Part shown: piece by piece, positions 6,311-13,250 of the stretch | Position numbering within the stretch: the first letter of the stretch is position 1 | Layout of the letters: each line of letters starts with the position of its first letter | Origin: Bilamarchaeum sp050303335 | GTDB lineage: Archaea; Micrarchaeota; Micrarchaeia; Anstonellales; Bilamarchaeaceae | Assembly (NCBI GenBank): GCA_050303335.1 | Contig: JBNLBN010000028.1 | Span: 1-14,515, forward strand | Direction of reading: 5' to 3' | Length of the DNA stretch: 14,515 nt | The notes under the pieces: model-generated | The model's database searches: none | What the model was told of the DNA's origin: nothing | The model's input: the letters and a program-made list of their open reading frames with translations, nothing else | Program-made: the position numbers and the translations under genes

Positions 6311-6356
6311 CTGAGCTATGGGCCCGTAAGGAAAATTAAATTAAAAGAGAAAGGAT

Positions 6357-7343
6357 TTAATTGCTAATGTTTTGGATCGCGTAGGCATTCCCGTCTGTGG
6401 TGACCCTTATGGTCCCCAGTTCGTACTGGTTGTACCATTTTATCTTGTATTGCGTTAGCAGCCGCTCGAAGGGCTCCCTCGATCCGCCGTTTGCAGCCGA
6501 ATCGTCTGCGCTTCCGGTTATTATGACGTCCTTGGGTGCAACCTCGAGAAGGAACAGGCCTATGTCCCTCGTTCCCTCGCCAGTGCCGAAGTAAGGCGCC
6601 TGCATGATATCTGCGTGGAGATCCAGGTCATTCTTCATCTTTGATGTCGCTCCCTTCTGTATTCCGGAAGTGAGCAGGAATGTGACGTTCCTGTCGGTCA
6701 CGCTGAGAACTATCGCGTCGTTGGTGATGTCGTCGAACTTGTCTTTCGGAGGATTCAGCACCTCGATCAAAAGGCCGTTGATGCTCTCATTGTAGCCTCG
6801 CTCCACTATGAGCGTCTCTTCGGCATCAATGCCCTCGATCATCTCTGTGTATTTGCTGTCTGCAAAGCTCATGCCGCTCCACCATACGCGCTCCACTTCG
6901 AAAGTGTCGGCAACAGTTCCTATCCCTCCGTACATCCTTGGGTCTGAGGAAGTGGATATCAGCAGCTCGATGTCATCTATTTTCCTGGAACGAAGGAGGT
7001 CTACCACCTTGCCCACATTCTCTTCAGGCCCGGCATCAATCAGGATGTCTACATCTCCCTTCTTTATGAATATCGCGTTACCATGCTGATCGTCGCTCAC
7101 GTCTATGAAAAATATCCCTGCCTGGGCATCAGGATCATAAGTATAACTTGGTTCCTCAGTCACGTTCTCTTCCGGCTCGACATAGGGGTCATCCTCGATA
7201 TTGGTTTGGTTCTTCTGTTCCTCTATGATTATGCTGACAGGCGGAGGCTTGGTCTCGTTAGTCACGTTCGTTGTGTTCTCCTCTACCGGGGTATTACCCA
7301 CGCATCCGAACAACAATAAAGCAAACAATATCAAGTATCTCAT
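6357..7343 (-). CDS. ComEC-type beta-lactamase-fold lipoprotein lacking metal ligands, 328 aa
   Basis: A very short signal peptide ends in the lipobox LLFGC (C14), so the protein should be anchored on the outer face of the membrane. Residues 15-72 form an acidic linker with five N-x-T sequons. Residues 77-325 follow the layout of ComEC/Rec2-like metallo-beta-lactamase domains: IFFIDVSDDQHGNAIFI, ILIDAGP (100-106), DIELLISTSS, a TFLLTSG strand and TIRVTTDGNAYAI at the end. The zinc motif H-x-H-x-D-H is replaced by S132, D134, R136, M137. The later Asp is lost (TSG for TGD), and the usual PHHG reads PYFG. It is therefore probably not a hydrolase. The start overlaps the glyS stop by ATGA behind a GGTGA ribosome site. 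Its role is unknown. Confidence 0.85.
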   Translation of the reverse strand: MRYLILFALLLFGCVGNTPVEENTTNVTNETKPPPVSIIIEEQKNQTNIEDDPYVEPEENVTEEPSYTYDPDAQAGIFFIDVSDDQHGNAIFIKKGDVDILIDAGPEENVGKVVDLLRSRKIDDIELLISTSSDPRMYGGIGTVADTFEVERVWWSGMSFADSKYTEMIEGIDAEETLIVERGYNESINGLLIEVLNPPKDKFDDITNDAIVLSVTDRNVTFLLTSGIQKGATSKMKNDLDLHADIMQAPYFGTGEGTRDIGLFLLEVAPKDVIITGSADDSAANGGSREPFERLLTQYKIKWYNQYELGTIRVTTDGNAYAIQNISN

Positions 7344-8818
7344 AATTTCACCCTGTTCCTGCCGATATTCTCCTTTATTAGATCTGCAAGTTTATCAATA
7401 TTCACCCTTTCCTGTTCCCCATCGTTCCTGTACCTTATTGTGACCGTATTGTCCTTTAGGGTGTCATGATCGACAGTTATTGAATAAGGAATACCTATCT
7501 CATCCGCCCTTGCATACCTCCTTCCTATGCTTCCGCTGTCCCTGTGATCAATGTCAAGGCCGGATTCCCTCAGCTTCTTAGATAGCTCCTTTGCGAATTC
7601 GCCCATCCCGTCTTTTTTCATGAGGGGAAATACCGCAGCATGGTATGGCGCAATAACCGGCGGGAAATCAAACCATTCCCATCCTTTCTTTTCGCTTTTT
7701 TCCCTGAAGCAGTGCTCGAGCAGCGCGAAAAACAGCCTGTCGACTCCCATTGACACCTCGAAAACATGTGGGATGATCTTCCTTTCGTTGAAGAATACTC
7801 CCATGTCCTTTCCGCTCTGCTTCTGGTGGGCTCCGAGGTCATAATCTGTCCTGTAGGCGTTCCCGATCGTCTCGATAGTCCCATAAGAAGTCTCAACTTC
7901 CATATCCACGTTCCCCTTGGAATAGTGGGGAAGCTCGTTCTTATCAAGGACCCGCAGATGCATCTTCTCTTCGTCTATCCCAATCTGCCTGTAAAGGTCC
8001 CACTGCAATGCCATGAAGTAGCTCATTATCTCGTTTGGAGAATATCCCTTCTCCACTGATTCACCCGCAGTCGCATCGACTACCTGGCCGCCCACCTTGA
8101 ATTTCATCTTTTTTCCTTTCACGTCGCTGAATCCATCATATCCGCTCTGGTCCGGATCAAAGAAGAATTCCAGTTCCATCTGCGTAAACTCCCGCATCCT
8201 GACAAGGCCTTTTCTCGGGGATATCTCGTTCCGAAACGACCTTCCCACCTGGCCGATTCCCATCGGAAGCTTCTGGCCGTGGTTCTTGAAAATCCTCGGA
8301 AAGGCCGTGAAGATTCCCTGCGCCGTTTCCGGCCTGTTGTATGCGGGCAGCTGCTCCCCTCCGATACCTGTCTTGAACATAAGATTGAACATCGTCGTCT
8401 TTCCGAAATCCCCCTTGCATCTCGGGCATTTGATCTTCTGCTCCTCCACTATCCGGTCAAGGCTCTCGAGCTTTCCGTCCCATCTCTCCCCGTGTTTCGA
8501 GAGGTGGACTTCCTCGACCAGCGTGTCAGCCCTCACCCTGGTCCTGCATTTTGTGCATTCTATTACAGGATCAGCGAAACTTCCCACGTGCCCCGATGCA
8601 ATCAATACCGGCTCCGGTGTGACGATGGAGGTTTCGACCTCATGGTGGCCCAGCTTCTTGATGAAATCGCTCCTCCAGAGGTTCTCGATCTTCCTTTTTA
8701 TGAGGACTCCCACCGGGCCGTATTCATAGAATCCGGCGGCTGGATTGTATGGTTCATTGGCAGGAAAAAAGAATGATCTTGATAAGGCTAGTTCAAAAAT
8801 TCTTTCGTGTAGTTGCAT
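7340..8818 (-). CDS. glyS: Glycyl-tRNA synthetase (archaeal/eukaryotic alpha2 type)
   Basis: Class II synthetase that charges tRNA-Gly with glycine in the cytoplasm. A possible zinc site is formed by C88, C91, C131 and C134 (CTKC and CPRC). NRPETAQGIF (161-170) and motif 2, VGRSFRNEISPRKGLVRMRE (191-210), bind ATP and the tRNA acceptor end. Motif 3 is MGVDRLFFAL (357-366). Residues from about 387 to the end form the anticodon-binding domain (PPVIAPYHAAVFPL, DHRDSGSIGRRYARADEIG). At 492 aa it is shorter than many archaeal homologues (about 570) but all catalytic motifs are present. Start ATG 8818 sits 25.5 nt from a symmetric TATA element shared with the divergent HEPN-like gene. Downstream it is coupled by ATGA to a lipoprotein gene. 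Confidence 0.96.
   Translation of the reverse strand: MQLHERIFELALSRSFFFPANEPYNPAAGFYEYGPVGVLIKRKIENLWRSDFIKKLGHHEVETSIVTPEPVLIASGHVGSFADPVIECTKCRTRVRADTLVEEVHLSKHGERWDGKLESLDRIVEEQKIKCPRCKGDFGKTTMFNLMFKTGIGGEQLPAYNRPETAQGIFTAFPRIFKNHGQKLPMGIGQVGRSFRNEISPRKGLVRMREFTQMELEFFFDPDQSGYDGFSDVKGKKMKFKVGGQVVDATAGESVEKGYSPNEIMSYFMALQWDLYRQIGIDEEKMHLRVLDKNELPHYSKGNVDMEVETSYGTIETIGNAYRTDYDLGAHQKQSGKDMGVFFNERKIIPHVFEVSMGVDRLFFALLEHCFREKSEKKGWEWFDFPPVIAPYHAAVFPLMKKDGMGEFAKELSKKLRESGLDIDHRDSGSIGRRYARADEIGIPYSITVDHDTLKDNTVTIRYRNDGEQERVNIDKLADLIKENIGRNRVKL
7348..7352 (-). promoter_or_regulatory. Shine-Dalgarno of the ComEC-like lipoprotein
   Basis: On the minus strand GGTGA lies four bases before the ATG at 7343, within the last codons of glyS. 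It matches the archaeal anti-Shine-Dalgarno and fits an internal operon gene, in contrast to the leaderless first genes. Confidence 0.6.
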
Positions 8819-8839
8819 GTTTTTTCTTAGTATAGGCGG

Positions 8840-8847
8840 TTTTAAAT
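8840..8847. promoter_or_regulatory. Symmetric TATA element shared by glyS and the HEPN-like gene
   Basis: TTTTAAAT, with palindromic core TTTAAA centred at 8843.5, is the only good TATA candidate between the divergent genes. It is 25.5 nt from the glyS ATG (8818) on the left and 26.5 nt from ATG 8870 on the right. One TBP-binding site could therefore fire in both directions. There is no room for two separate promoters at normal spacing. Confidence 0.6.
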
Positions 8848-8869
8848 CATTTTGTCATTGATTATTGTC

Positions 8870-9277
8870 ATGGCTGACTTGATAGCTCAAACGCCTGACA
8901 GGATCAGGGCCATTGAGGCGATGGAAGCTGCGGATTCGCTCCTTTTCTCATCAAATGTTTCAATGGAACGGGAAGACTATGCATGCTCTTTCGAGGAATC
9001 AAGGAATGCGATCAGGGTAGCAGCATCAGCCATGCTGTTCAAGGACGGTTATGTGGCAAAGACACTTGAATCGACCATCGACTACCTGGAGAAGGGATAT
9101 CCGGACATCTTCCCCTGCTCCGACTGGACGATAATAGAGAAGACTGTCACAGGATACGGACCAGGGCTTTTTAACATTCTCGTCCGCGCATTCGGAAAGG
9201 GTGCAGACCGGGAAAAGGCCCTTTATGCCCATAAGGTCGCATCAGAGTTTCTGGAACTCGTAAAATCCAAGGTGTAA
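8870..9277 (+). CDS. HEPN-like helical protein, 135 aa
   Basis: An all-helical, soluble protein whose layout resembles HEPN domains: an N-terminal helix (RIRAIEAMEAADSLLF), a long alanine-rich helix (SFEESRNAIRVAASAMLFKDGYV would span about residues 40-62), a helix with TIDYLEKGYPD, and a last helix DREKALYAHKVASEFLEL. R114 and H121 in the last helix fit the loose R-x(4-6)-H spacing of HEPN nucleases, but the position in the fold is not certain, so ribonuclease activity should not be assumed. HEPN proteins often pair with nucleotidyltransferases; none is nearby. The frame opens at TTG 8852, but ATG 8870 is 26.5 nt from the TATA element and is preferred. Two bases separate its stop from a lipoprotein start, so the two form an operon. 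Confidence 0.7.
   Translation: MADLIAQTPDRIRAIEAMEAADSLLFSSNVSMEREDYACSFEESRNAIRVAASAMLFKDGYVAKTLESTIDYLEKGYPDIFPCSDWTIIEKTVTGYGPGLFNILVRAFGKGADREKALYAHKVASEFLELVKSKV
9271..9274 (+). promoter_or_regulatory. Shine-Dalgarno of the 187-aa lipoprotein
   Basis: GGTG, five bases before ATG 9280, overlaps the final codons of the HEPN-like gene. It supports translation of the lipoprotein from a shared transcript. Confidence 0.5.
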
Positions 9278-9279
9278 AG

Positions 9280-9843
9280 ATGAAATACGCATTATTACTG
9301 CTAATACTCCTGATAGGTTGTGTCGGATCTGAAGTCCCAGCAGAGGAAAACAAGACGGAAAACGTAACTGTGAAAGAACCTCCTTCTCCACAGAGATTCA
9401 CGACTGTTGATTACACGTTCCTCTATCCGAATGACATGGTACTCCAGGATTCTGAAAATTTCTTCGCGCTCAACATGCTTCCGGACAAGGTCGGTGAATC
9501 ATTCACTCTGGAATCGTCTTCCGTGGCCTCACTCTACGGACCCAACAAGGAAAAACTTTTCCTCGAGGATTCCGGCGAGGCGCCGGTCGAGATCCTCGGT
9601 GATTTCACAGAAGGCAAGAACGTCACGTTCATCGAGTATTCTACCTTCTCCATTGACAGGAGCACGCACGGCGCCCAGGTGACATACACGAAGAGGCAGG
9701 ATGGATTTTTGTACAACGGATACCTGATGAGCCTTTATGTTCCTGAAAAGTCGCTCATAATCAACATAGACATTTACGGAATTGATCCAAGAAAGGTCCG
9801 GGACATCCGGCAGGAATTCATACTCTCATTCCGCCTTGAATGA
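9280..9843 (+). CDS. Small secreted lipoprotein, 187 aa
   Basis: The signal peptide MKYALLLLILLIGC ends in a clear lipobox (LIGC, C14), followed by a short acidic linker with sequons NKT and NVT and a PPSP turn. Residues about 38-187 form a single beta-rich domain of unknown family: YTFLYPNDMVLQDS, a central VEILGDFTEGKNVTFIEYS, and a final pair of strands ending in FILSFRLE. The pattern of a bulky surface protein with a C-terminal strand resembles small domains bound to archaeal membranes, but I recognise no family. The linker resembles that of the ComEC-like lipoprotein on the other side of glyS (GCVGSEVPAEEN against GCVGNTPVEEN). It is the second gene of the HEPN-like operon, which links a cytoplasmic and a surface protein without an obvious reason. 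Confidence 0.82.
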   Translation: MKYALLLLILLIGCVGSEVPAEENKTENVTVKEPPSPQRFTTVDYTFLYPNDMVLQDSENFFALNMLPDKVGESFTLESSSVASLYGPNKEKLFLEDSGEAPVEILGDFTEGKNVTFIEYSTFSIDRSTHGAQVTYTKRQDGFLYNGYLMSLYVPEKSLIINIDIYGIDPRKVRDIRQEFILSFRLE

Positions 9844-9848
9844 TATAA

Positions 9849-9856
9849 TTTTAAAT
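9849..9856 (+). promoter_or_regulatory. TATA box for alaS
   Basis: TTTTAAAT, with the same sequence as the glyS/HEPN element, centred about 26 nt before ATG 9878. It lies just after the stop of the lipoprotein gene. Confidence 0.7.
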
Positions 9857-9877
9857 TAACTTTACCAACCTTTCTCC

Positions 9878-12586
9878 ATGGACAAGGACGAACTAAGGCA
9901 GGAATTCAGCCGCGACTGGCAGACTCATTATCAAGTTAATGCAATCATTGAAAGGGGATTCATAAGGCAGAAGTGCAGAAGCTGCTCAAAGATGTTCTGG
10001 GCAAAGGAATACCGGGAGCAGTGCGGCGATTCGGCATGCATCGGCTATCAGTTCATAGGATCAACTCCGGTCAGGAGAAAGCTCGACTACATCAAGACCT
10101 GGAAGACGATCGAGAAATACTTCAAGGACAGCGGGCACGGATACGTGAAGCCGTACCCGACAGTTGCAAGATGGAGGGACGATCTCTATTTCACGATCGC
10201 ATCGATAAACGATTTCCAGCCATATGTAGTCAACGGCGAGCTCGAGCCGCCATCAAATCCGCTCATAGTACCGCAGCCCTGCATCCGGTTCCCGGACATT
10301 GCTAACGTGGGGGTCAGCGGCAGGCATTACACGAACTTTATCATGATCGGCCAGCATGCGTTCAATACCGACAAGACCGGACTGTTCTACTGGAAGGAGG
10401 AGGCGCTGACGCATGATCTCAATTACCTTAAGGCACTCGGAATTCCGGAGGACGAGATAATCTTCCAGGAGGATGTATGGGTCGGAGGCGGAAATTTCGG
10501 TCCCTGCATCGAGTATTTCGTGCGCGGGCTTGAACTTGGAAACTGCGTCTTCATGCAATATGAGGATACGGGTTCCGGAAGGAAGGAGCTCCCGACAAAG
10601 GTTATCGACATGGGTGCGGGCCTCTCCAGGCTTGCGTGGATCACTTCAGGCGAGCCGACAAGCTACGAAGTGGTCTTCGGCCCTGTAATTGACGGCATGA
10701 AGAAAAGGACAGGTATATCTGTTGACAAGGATCTCTTCACCAAATTCGCCAAGATCTCGGGCAGCCTCAATGAGGATGAAGTAGAAGACATGGAAAAGGA
10801 AAAGGAGAGGGTGGCAGCCCTCCTTGGAATAACCAAAAAGGAGCTCTTCGAGACCCTGGAGCCGCTCCAGGCGCTTTATGCAACCGCGGATCACCTGAAG
10901 ACGATACTCTTTACATCCACGGACGGCCTCCTCCCCGGAAATTCGGGCGGCGGATACAATCTGAGGATACTCCTGAGGAGGGTCTTCGGATTCCGGGAGC
11001 GATACGGATATGATCTTGATTACGGGAAGATAATCGAGGATCATGCAGATTACGTCAATTACATCTTCCCCCACCTGAAGGATGGCGTGAAGACATCGAT
11101 AGACGTAATAGAAGAGGAGGAAAAAAGGTACCTGGCAACCAAGGAGAAGGCGAGGAACGTCATAATAAACATAGTAAAGAAGGCAAAGGGGCCTAAGGAG
11201 GAAATTAGCAACAAGGAGCGGGCCTCGGCAGGCTGCATCTCCAAAGATGACCTTATCATGCTTTACAAGAGCGACGGCATCCCGCCGGAATCGATCTTGG
11301 AAGTCGCGCAGGATAACGGCGTATCGGTGGAACTTCCAGGAAACTTCTACAACCTTGTCCGTGAAGGCGAGGGCGATTCAGGGGGAAGGGTATCCTCGCA
11401 GACAGTAAAGGTCCTCTATAGCGATGTTGCGAAACTTCCAAAGACTGAGCCGCTCTACTACACCAAGACCAAGGATTTCGATGCCAAAGTGCTGGGAATC
11501 GTGAAAGACAAGTATGTTGTCCTCGACCGGACTGCCTTCTATCCCGAAGGCGGAGGCCAGGCGGCTGATTCAGGGCTTATAGACGGCAAGAAGGTGGCAA
11601 ATGTCATCAAGCAGGCCGGAGTGGTTCTCCATGAGGTGGATGGAAAGATTGAACCTGGAAAAAGCGTCCAATGCTCCGTTGATTTCGACAGGAGAACGAC
11701 AATAGCAAGGCATCATACTGGTGCGCACATACTCAATGCCGCAGCAAGGGCAGTCCTTGGATCACACGTATGGCAGGGCGGATCCAGCAAGGATGAGTTC
11801 AAGGCCCACCTGGACATAACGCACTACAGGAAAATATCCAACCCAGAACTCCAGGCAATCGAGATGAAGGCAAACGAGATAATAATGAGGAATTATCCGA
11901 TTACGACCGAGGTTCTTCCAAGGAATGTCGCGGAGGAAAAATACGGCTTCACACTCTACCAGGGTGGGGCCGTTCCTGGAAAGGAGCTGCGTGTTGTCTC
12001 CATAGGGGATATCGACAGCGAAGCCTGCGGCGGAACCCACCATATGCTGAAATCCACGGGCGAGATCGGGATGTTTAAGATAGTAAAGAGGGAGAGCGTC
12101 CATGACGGCATCGAGAGGATCGTATTCAAATGCGGCATCCCGGCAATGGAATACATCCATGAAAAGGAAAAGCTCCTTCGCGATGCATCATCAACACTTT
12201 CGGTCCCAGAATCCGAACTGGTAAAGACATCAAAGAGGTTCTTCGATGAATGGAAGGACCAGAAAAAACAGATTGAGACACTAACAGAGGCCCTTGTTTC
12301 AGAAGAGGCGGCGGAAATCGAAAAGAACTACAGGCTGCCGGTTTTCAGGATAAGCAACCTCGGGAATGACGCACTCAAGAAGCTCGCGGTCAAGGTTTCC
12401 ACAACCAATGCGGCAGGATGCTTCGTAAACAGGAGCGGGTTCATAATATGCGCAAGCGGCATTCCGGAGATATCTGCAAAGAATATCTTGGATACTGCGA
12501 TATCGAAACTAGGCGGATCCGGTGGCGGCAAGGACAACCTTGCCCAGGGAAAAGTGAAAAAGATCGAGCCTATTGAATTAAATTAG
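9878..12586 (+). CDS. alaS: Alanyl-tRNA synthetase (archaeal type)
   Basis: It charges tRNA-Ala and edits mischarged Ser or Gly. The 902-aa protein has the archaeal N-terminal extension with a zinc finger (C33, C36, C49, C54). The class II catalytic domain follows: RFPDIANVGVSGRHYTNF (137-154, motif 2 region) and IDMGAGLSRLAW (243-254, motif 3). The editing domain carries zinc ligands H613 and H617 (HHTGAH) and C717 and H721 (CGGTH). The C-terminal DHHA1-like domain ends with GGSGGGKDNLAQGKVK, where G-G-x-G-G-x recognises the tRNA elbow. All key residues are intact and the length is normal. It is probably leaderless, starting at ATG 9878. Its last 17 bases overlap the end of the convergent phosphoglucose isomerase gene. 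Confidence 0.97.
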   Translation: MDKDELRQEFSRDWQTHYQVNAIIERGFIRQKCRSCSKMFWAKEYREQCGDSACIGYQFIGSTPVRRKLDYIKTWKTIEKYFKDSGHGYVKPYPTVARWRDDLYFTIASINDFQPYVVNGELEPPSNPLIVPQPCIRFPDIANVGVSGRHYTNFIMIGQHAFNTDKTGLFYWKEEALTHDLNYLKALGIPEDEIIFQEDVWVGGGNFGPCIEYFVRGLELGNCVFMQYEDTGSGRKELPTKVIDMGAGLSRLAWITSGEPTSYEVVFGPVIDGMKKRTGISVDKDLFTKFAKISGSLNEDEVEDMEKEKERVAALLGITKKELFETLEPLQALYATADHLKTILFTSTDGLLPGNSGGGYNLRILLRRVFGFRERYGYDLDYGKIIEDHADYVNYIFPHLKDGVKTSIDVIEEEEKRYLATKEKARNVIINIVKKAKGPKEEISNKERASAGCISKDDLIMLYKSDGIPPESILEVAQDNGVSVELPGNFYNLVREGEGDSGGRVSSQTVKVLYSDVAKLPKTEPLYYTKTKDFDAKVLGIVKDKYVVLDRTAFYPEGGGQAADSGLIDGKKVANVIKQAGVVLHEVDGKIEPGKSVQCSVDFDRRTTIARHHTGAHILNAAARAVLGSHVWQGGSSKDEFKAHLDITHYRKISNPELQAIEMKANEIIMRNYPITTEVLPRNVAEEKYGFTLYQGGAVPGKELRVVSIGDIDSEACGGTHHMLKSTGEIGMFKIVKRESVHDGIERIVFKCGIPAMEYIHEKEKLLRDASSTLSVPESELVKTSKRFFDEWKDQKKQIETLTEALVSEEAAEIEKNYRLPVFRISNLGNDALKKLAVKVSTTNAAGCFVNRSGFIICASGIPEISAKNILDTAISKLGGSGGGKDNLAQGKVKKIEPIELN

Positions 12587-13250
12587 GCTTTTCAAGGAAT
12601 GCGAACTTGTGCGGATCAGCCCGTAATTCGGCAAGAAGGTCCTTAGAAGAGAATTCGTACTTCCTGTTTATCTGCTCGGGCTTGTACCTCTCATTATTCG
12701 CGATTATGTAATTGGTATTGTGTTCCCACGTATGGCTTTTCAGGTAGTAGTATGCCCCGCCCCTGTTCTCCTTGAAGTCTCCATATACTGATGAGAACTT
12801 GTCGTATACCAGGTTCGACATGACCAGCGTGTCGTCACCTGCATTTATCGTTATGTGCCCGTATCCTGGAGGAATGAGCACCACGTCTCCCTTGTTGGCA
12901 TCGACAATGATCACCTCTACGGTACCGTTGGAATTCGGCTTCTGCAGCAGATAAATCGCCTTCCCGTTCAGTACCTGGTATATTTCTGCATACTCGATTC
13001 CGTCGCTGCTCTTGGGGTGGTAATGGCCGTAAGTCTTCATGCATTCCTCGCCAAGTGCGTTTGGCGGTATGACCGTTATGTCGAACCTTATGTCGTTCTC
13101 CTTGTAGATGTCCCTGAACATATAGTAAGCGTCGCCGCTTCCGGCAACTTCGCTGTAACTAACGTCCTTCATCTGCTCTACCGTCCGTATGTCCTTGGGA
13201 TGCTGGTTCCCGTTAACAAAAATCAGTCCATCGATCAGTTCAATCTTCAT
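12570..13250 (-). CDS. pgi: Cupin-type glucose-6-phosphate isomerase
   Basis: It interconverts glucose-6-phosphate and fructose-6-phosphate using a metal in a cupin barrel, the archaeal alternative to the classical enzyme. From ATG 13250 the protein has 226 aa. The cupin motif is YGHYHP (H76, H78), E89 in YAEIYQVLNG, and H132 in PPGYGHITINAG. These are the four metal ligands of the family. The loop between H78 and E89 is four residues longer than in the Pyrococcus enzyme as I recall it. The frame extends upstream to a TTG at 13280, but ATG 13250 has GAGG five bases ahead and a conserved-looking first strand (MKIELIDG). It overlaps the preceding 137-aa gene by 11 bases, forming a two-gene operon, and its 3' end overlaps alaS by 17 bases. 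Confidence 0.93.
   Translation of the reverse strand: MKIELIDGLIFVNGNQHPKDIRTVEQMKDVSYSEVAGSGDAYYMFRDIYKENDIRFDITVIPPNALGEECMKTYGHYHPKSSDGIEYAEIYQVLNGKAIYLLQKPNSNGTVEVIIVDANKGDVVLIPPGYGHITINAGDDTLVMSNLVYDKFSSVYGDFKENRGGAYYYLKSHTWEHNTNYIIANNERYKPEQINRKYEFSSKDLLAELRADPHKFAFLEKPNLIQ

Larger units (their letters stand above)
6171..6325 (-). tRNA. tRNA-Lys(CUU) with two introns
   Basis: The mature 74-nt tRNA can be assembled by eye. The acceptor stem is GGGCCCA/TGGGCCC with discriminator G73 and no encoded CCA. The D stem is GCTC/GAGC, the anticodon loop CTCTTAA gives anticodon CTT, and the T arm is GAGGG-TTCAAAT-CCCTC. G73 agrees with archaeal lysine tRNAs. Exons are 6325-6311, 6279-6257 and 6206-6171. 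A 31-nt insertion interrupts the D-loop after position 15 and a 50-nt insertion sits at the canonical 37/38 site. The anticodon stem ACGGA/TCCGC has one A27-C43 mismatch. The gene lies 31 bases downstream of the ComEC-like lipoprotein on the same strand, so it may be co-transcribed or use TTAAAT at 6355-6360. Exact splice points are inferred from structure. Confidence 0.9.

Noticed and set aside
8097..8729. Plus-strand open frame of 210 codons opposite glyS
   Set aside because: It is antisense to a fully conserved synthetase, is rich in Ser, Pro and Leu as expected for a mirror frame, and has no TATA box or ribosome site.
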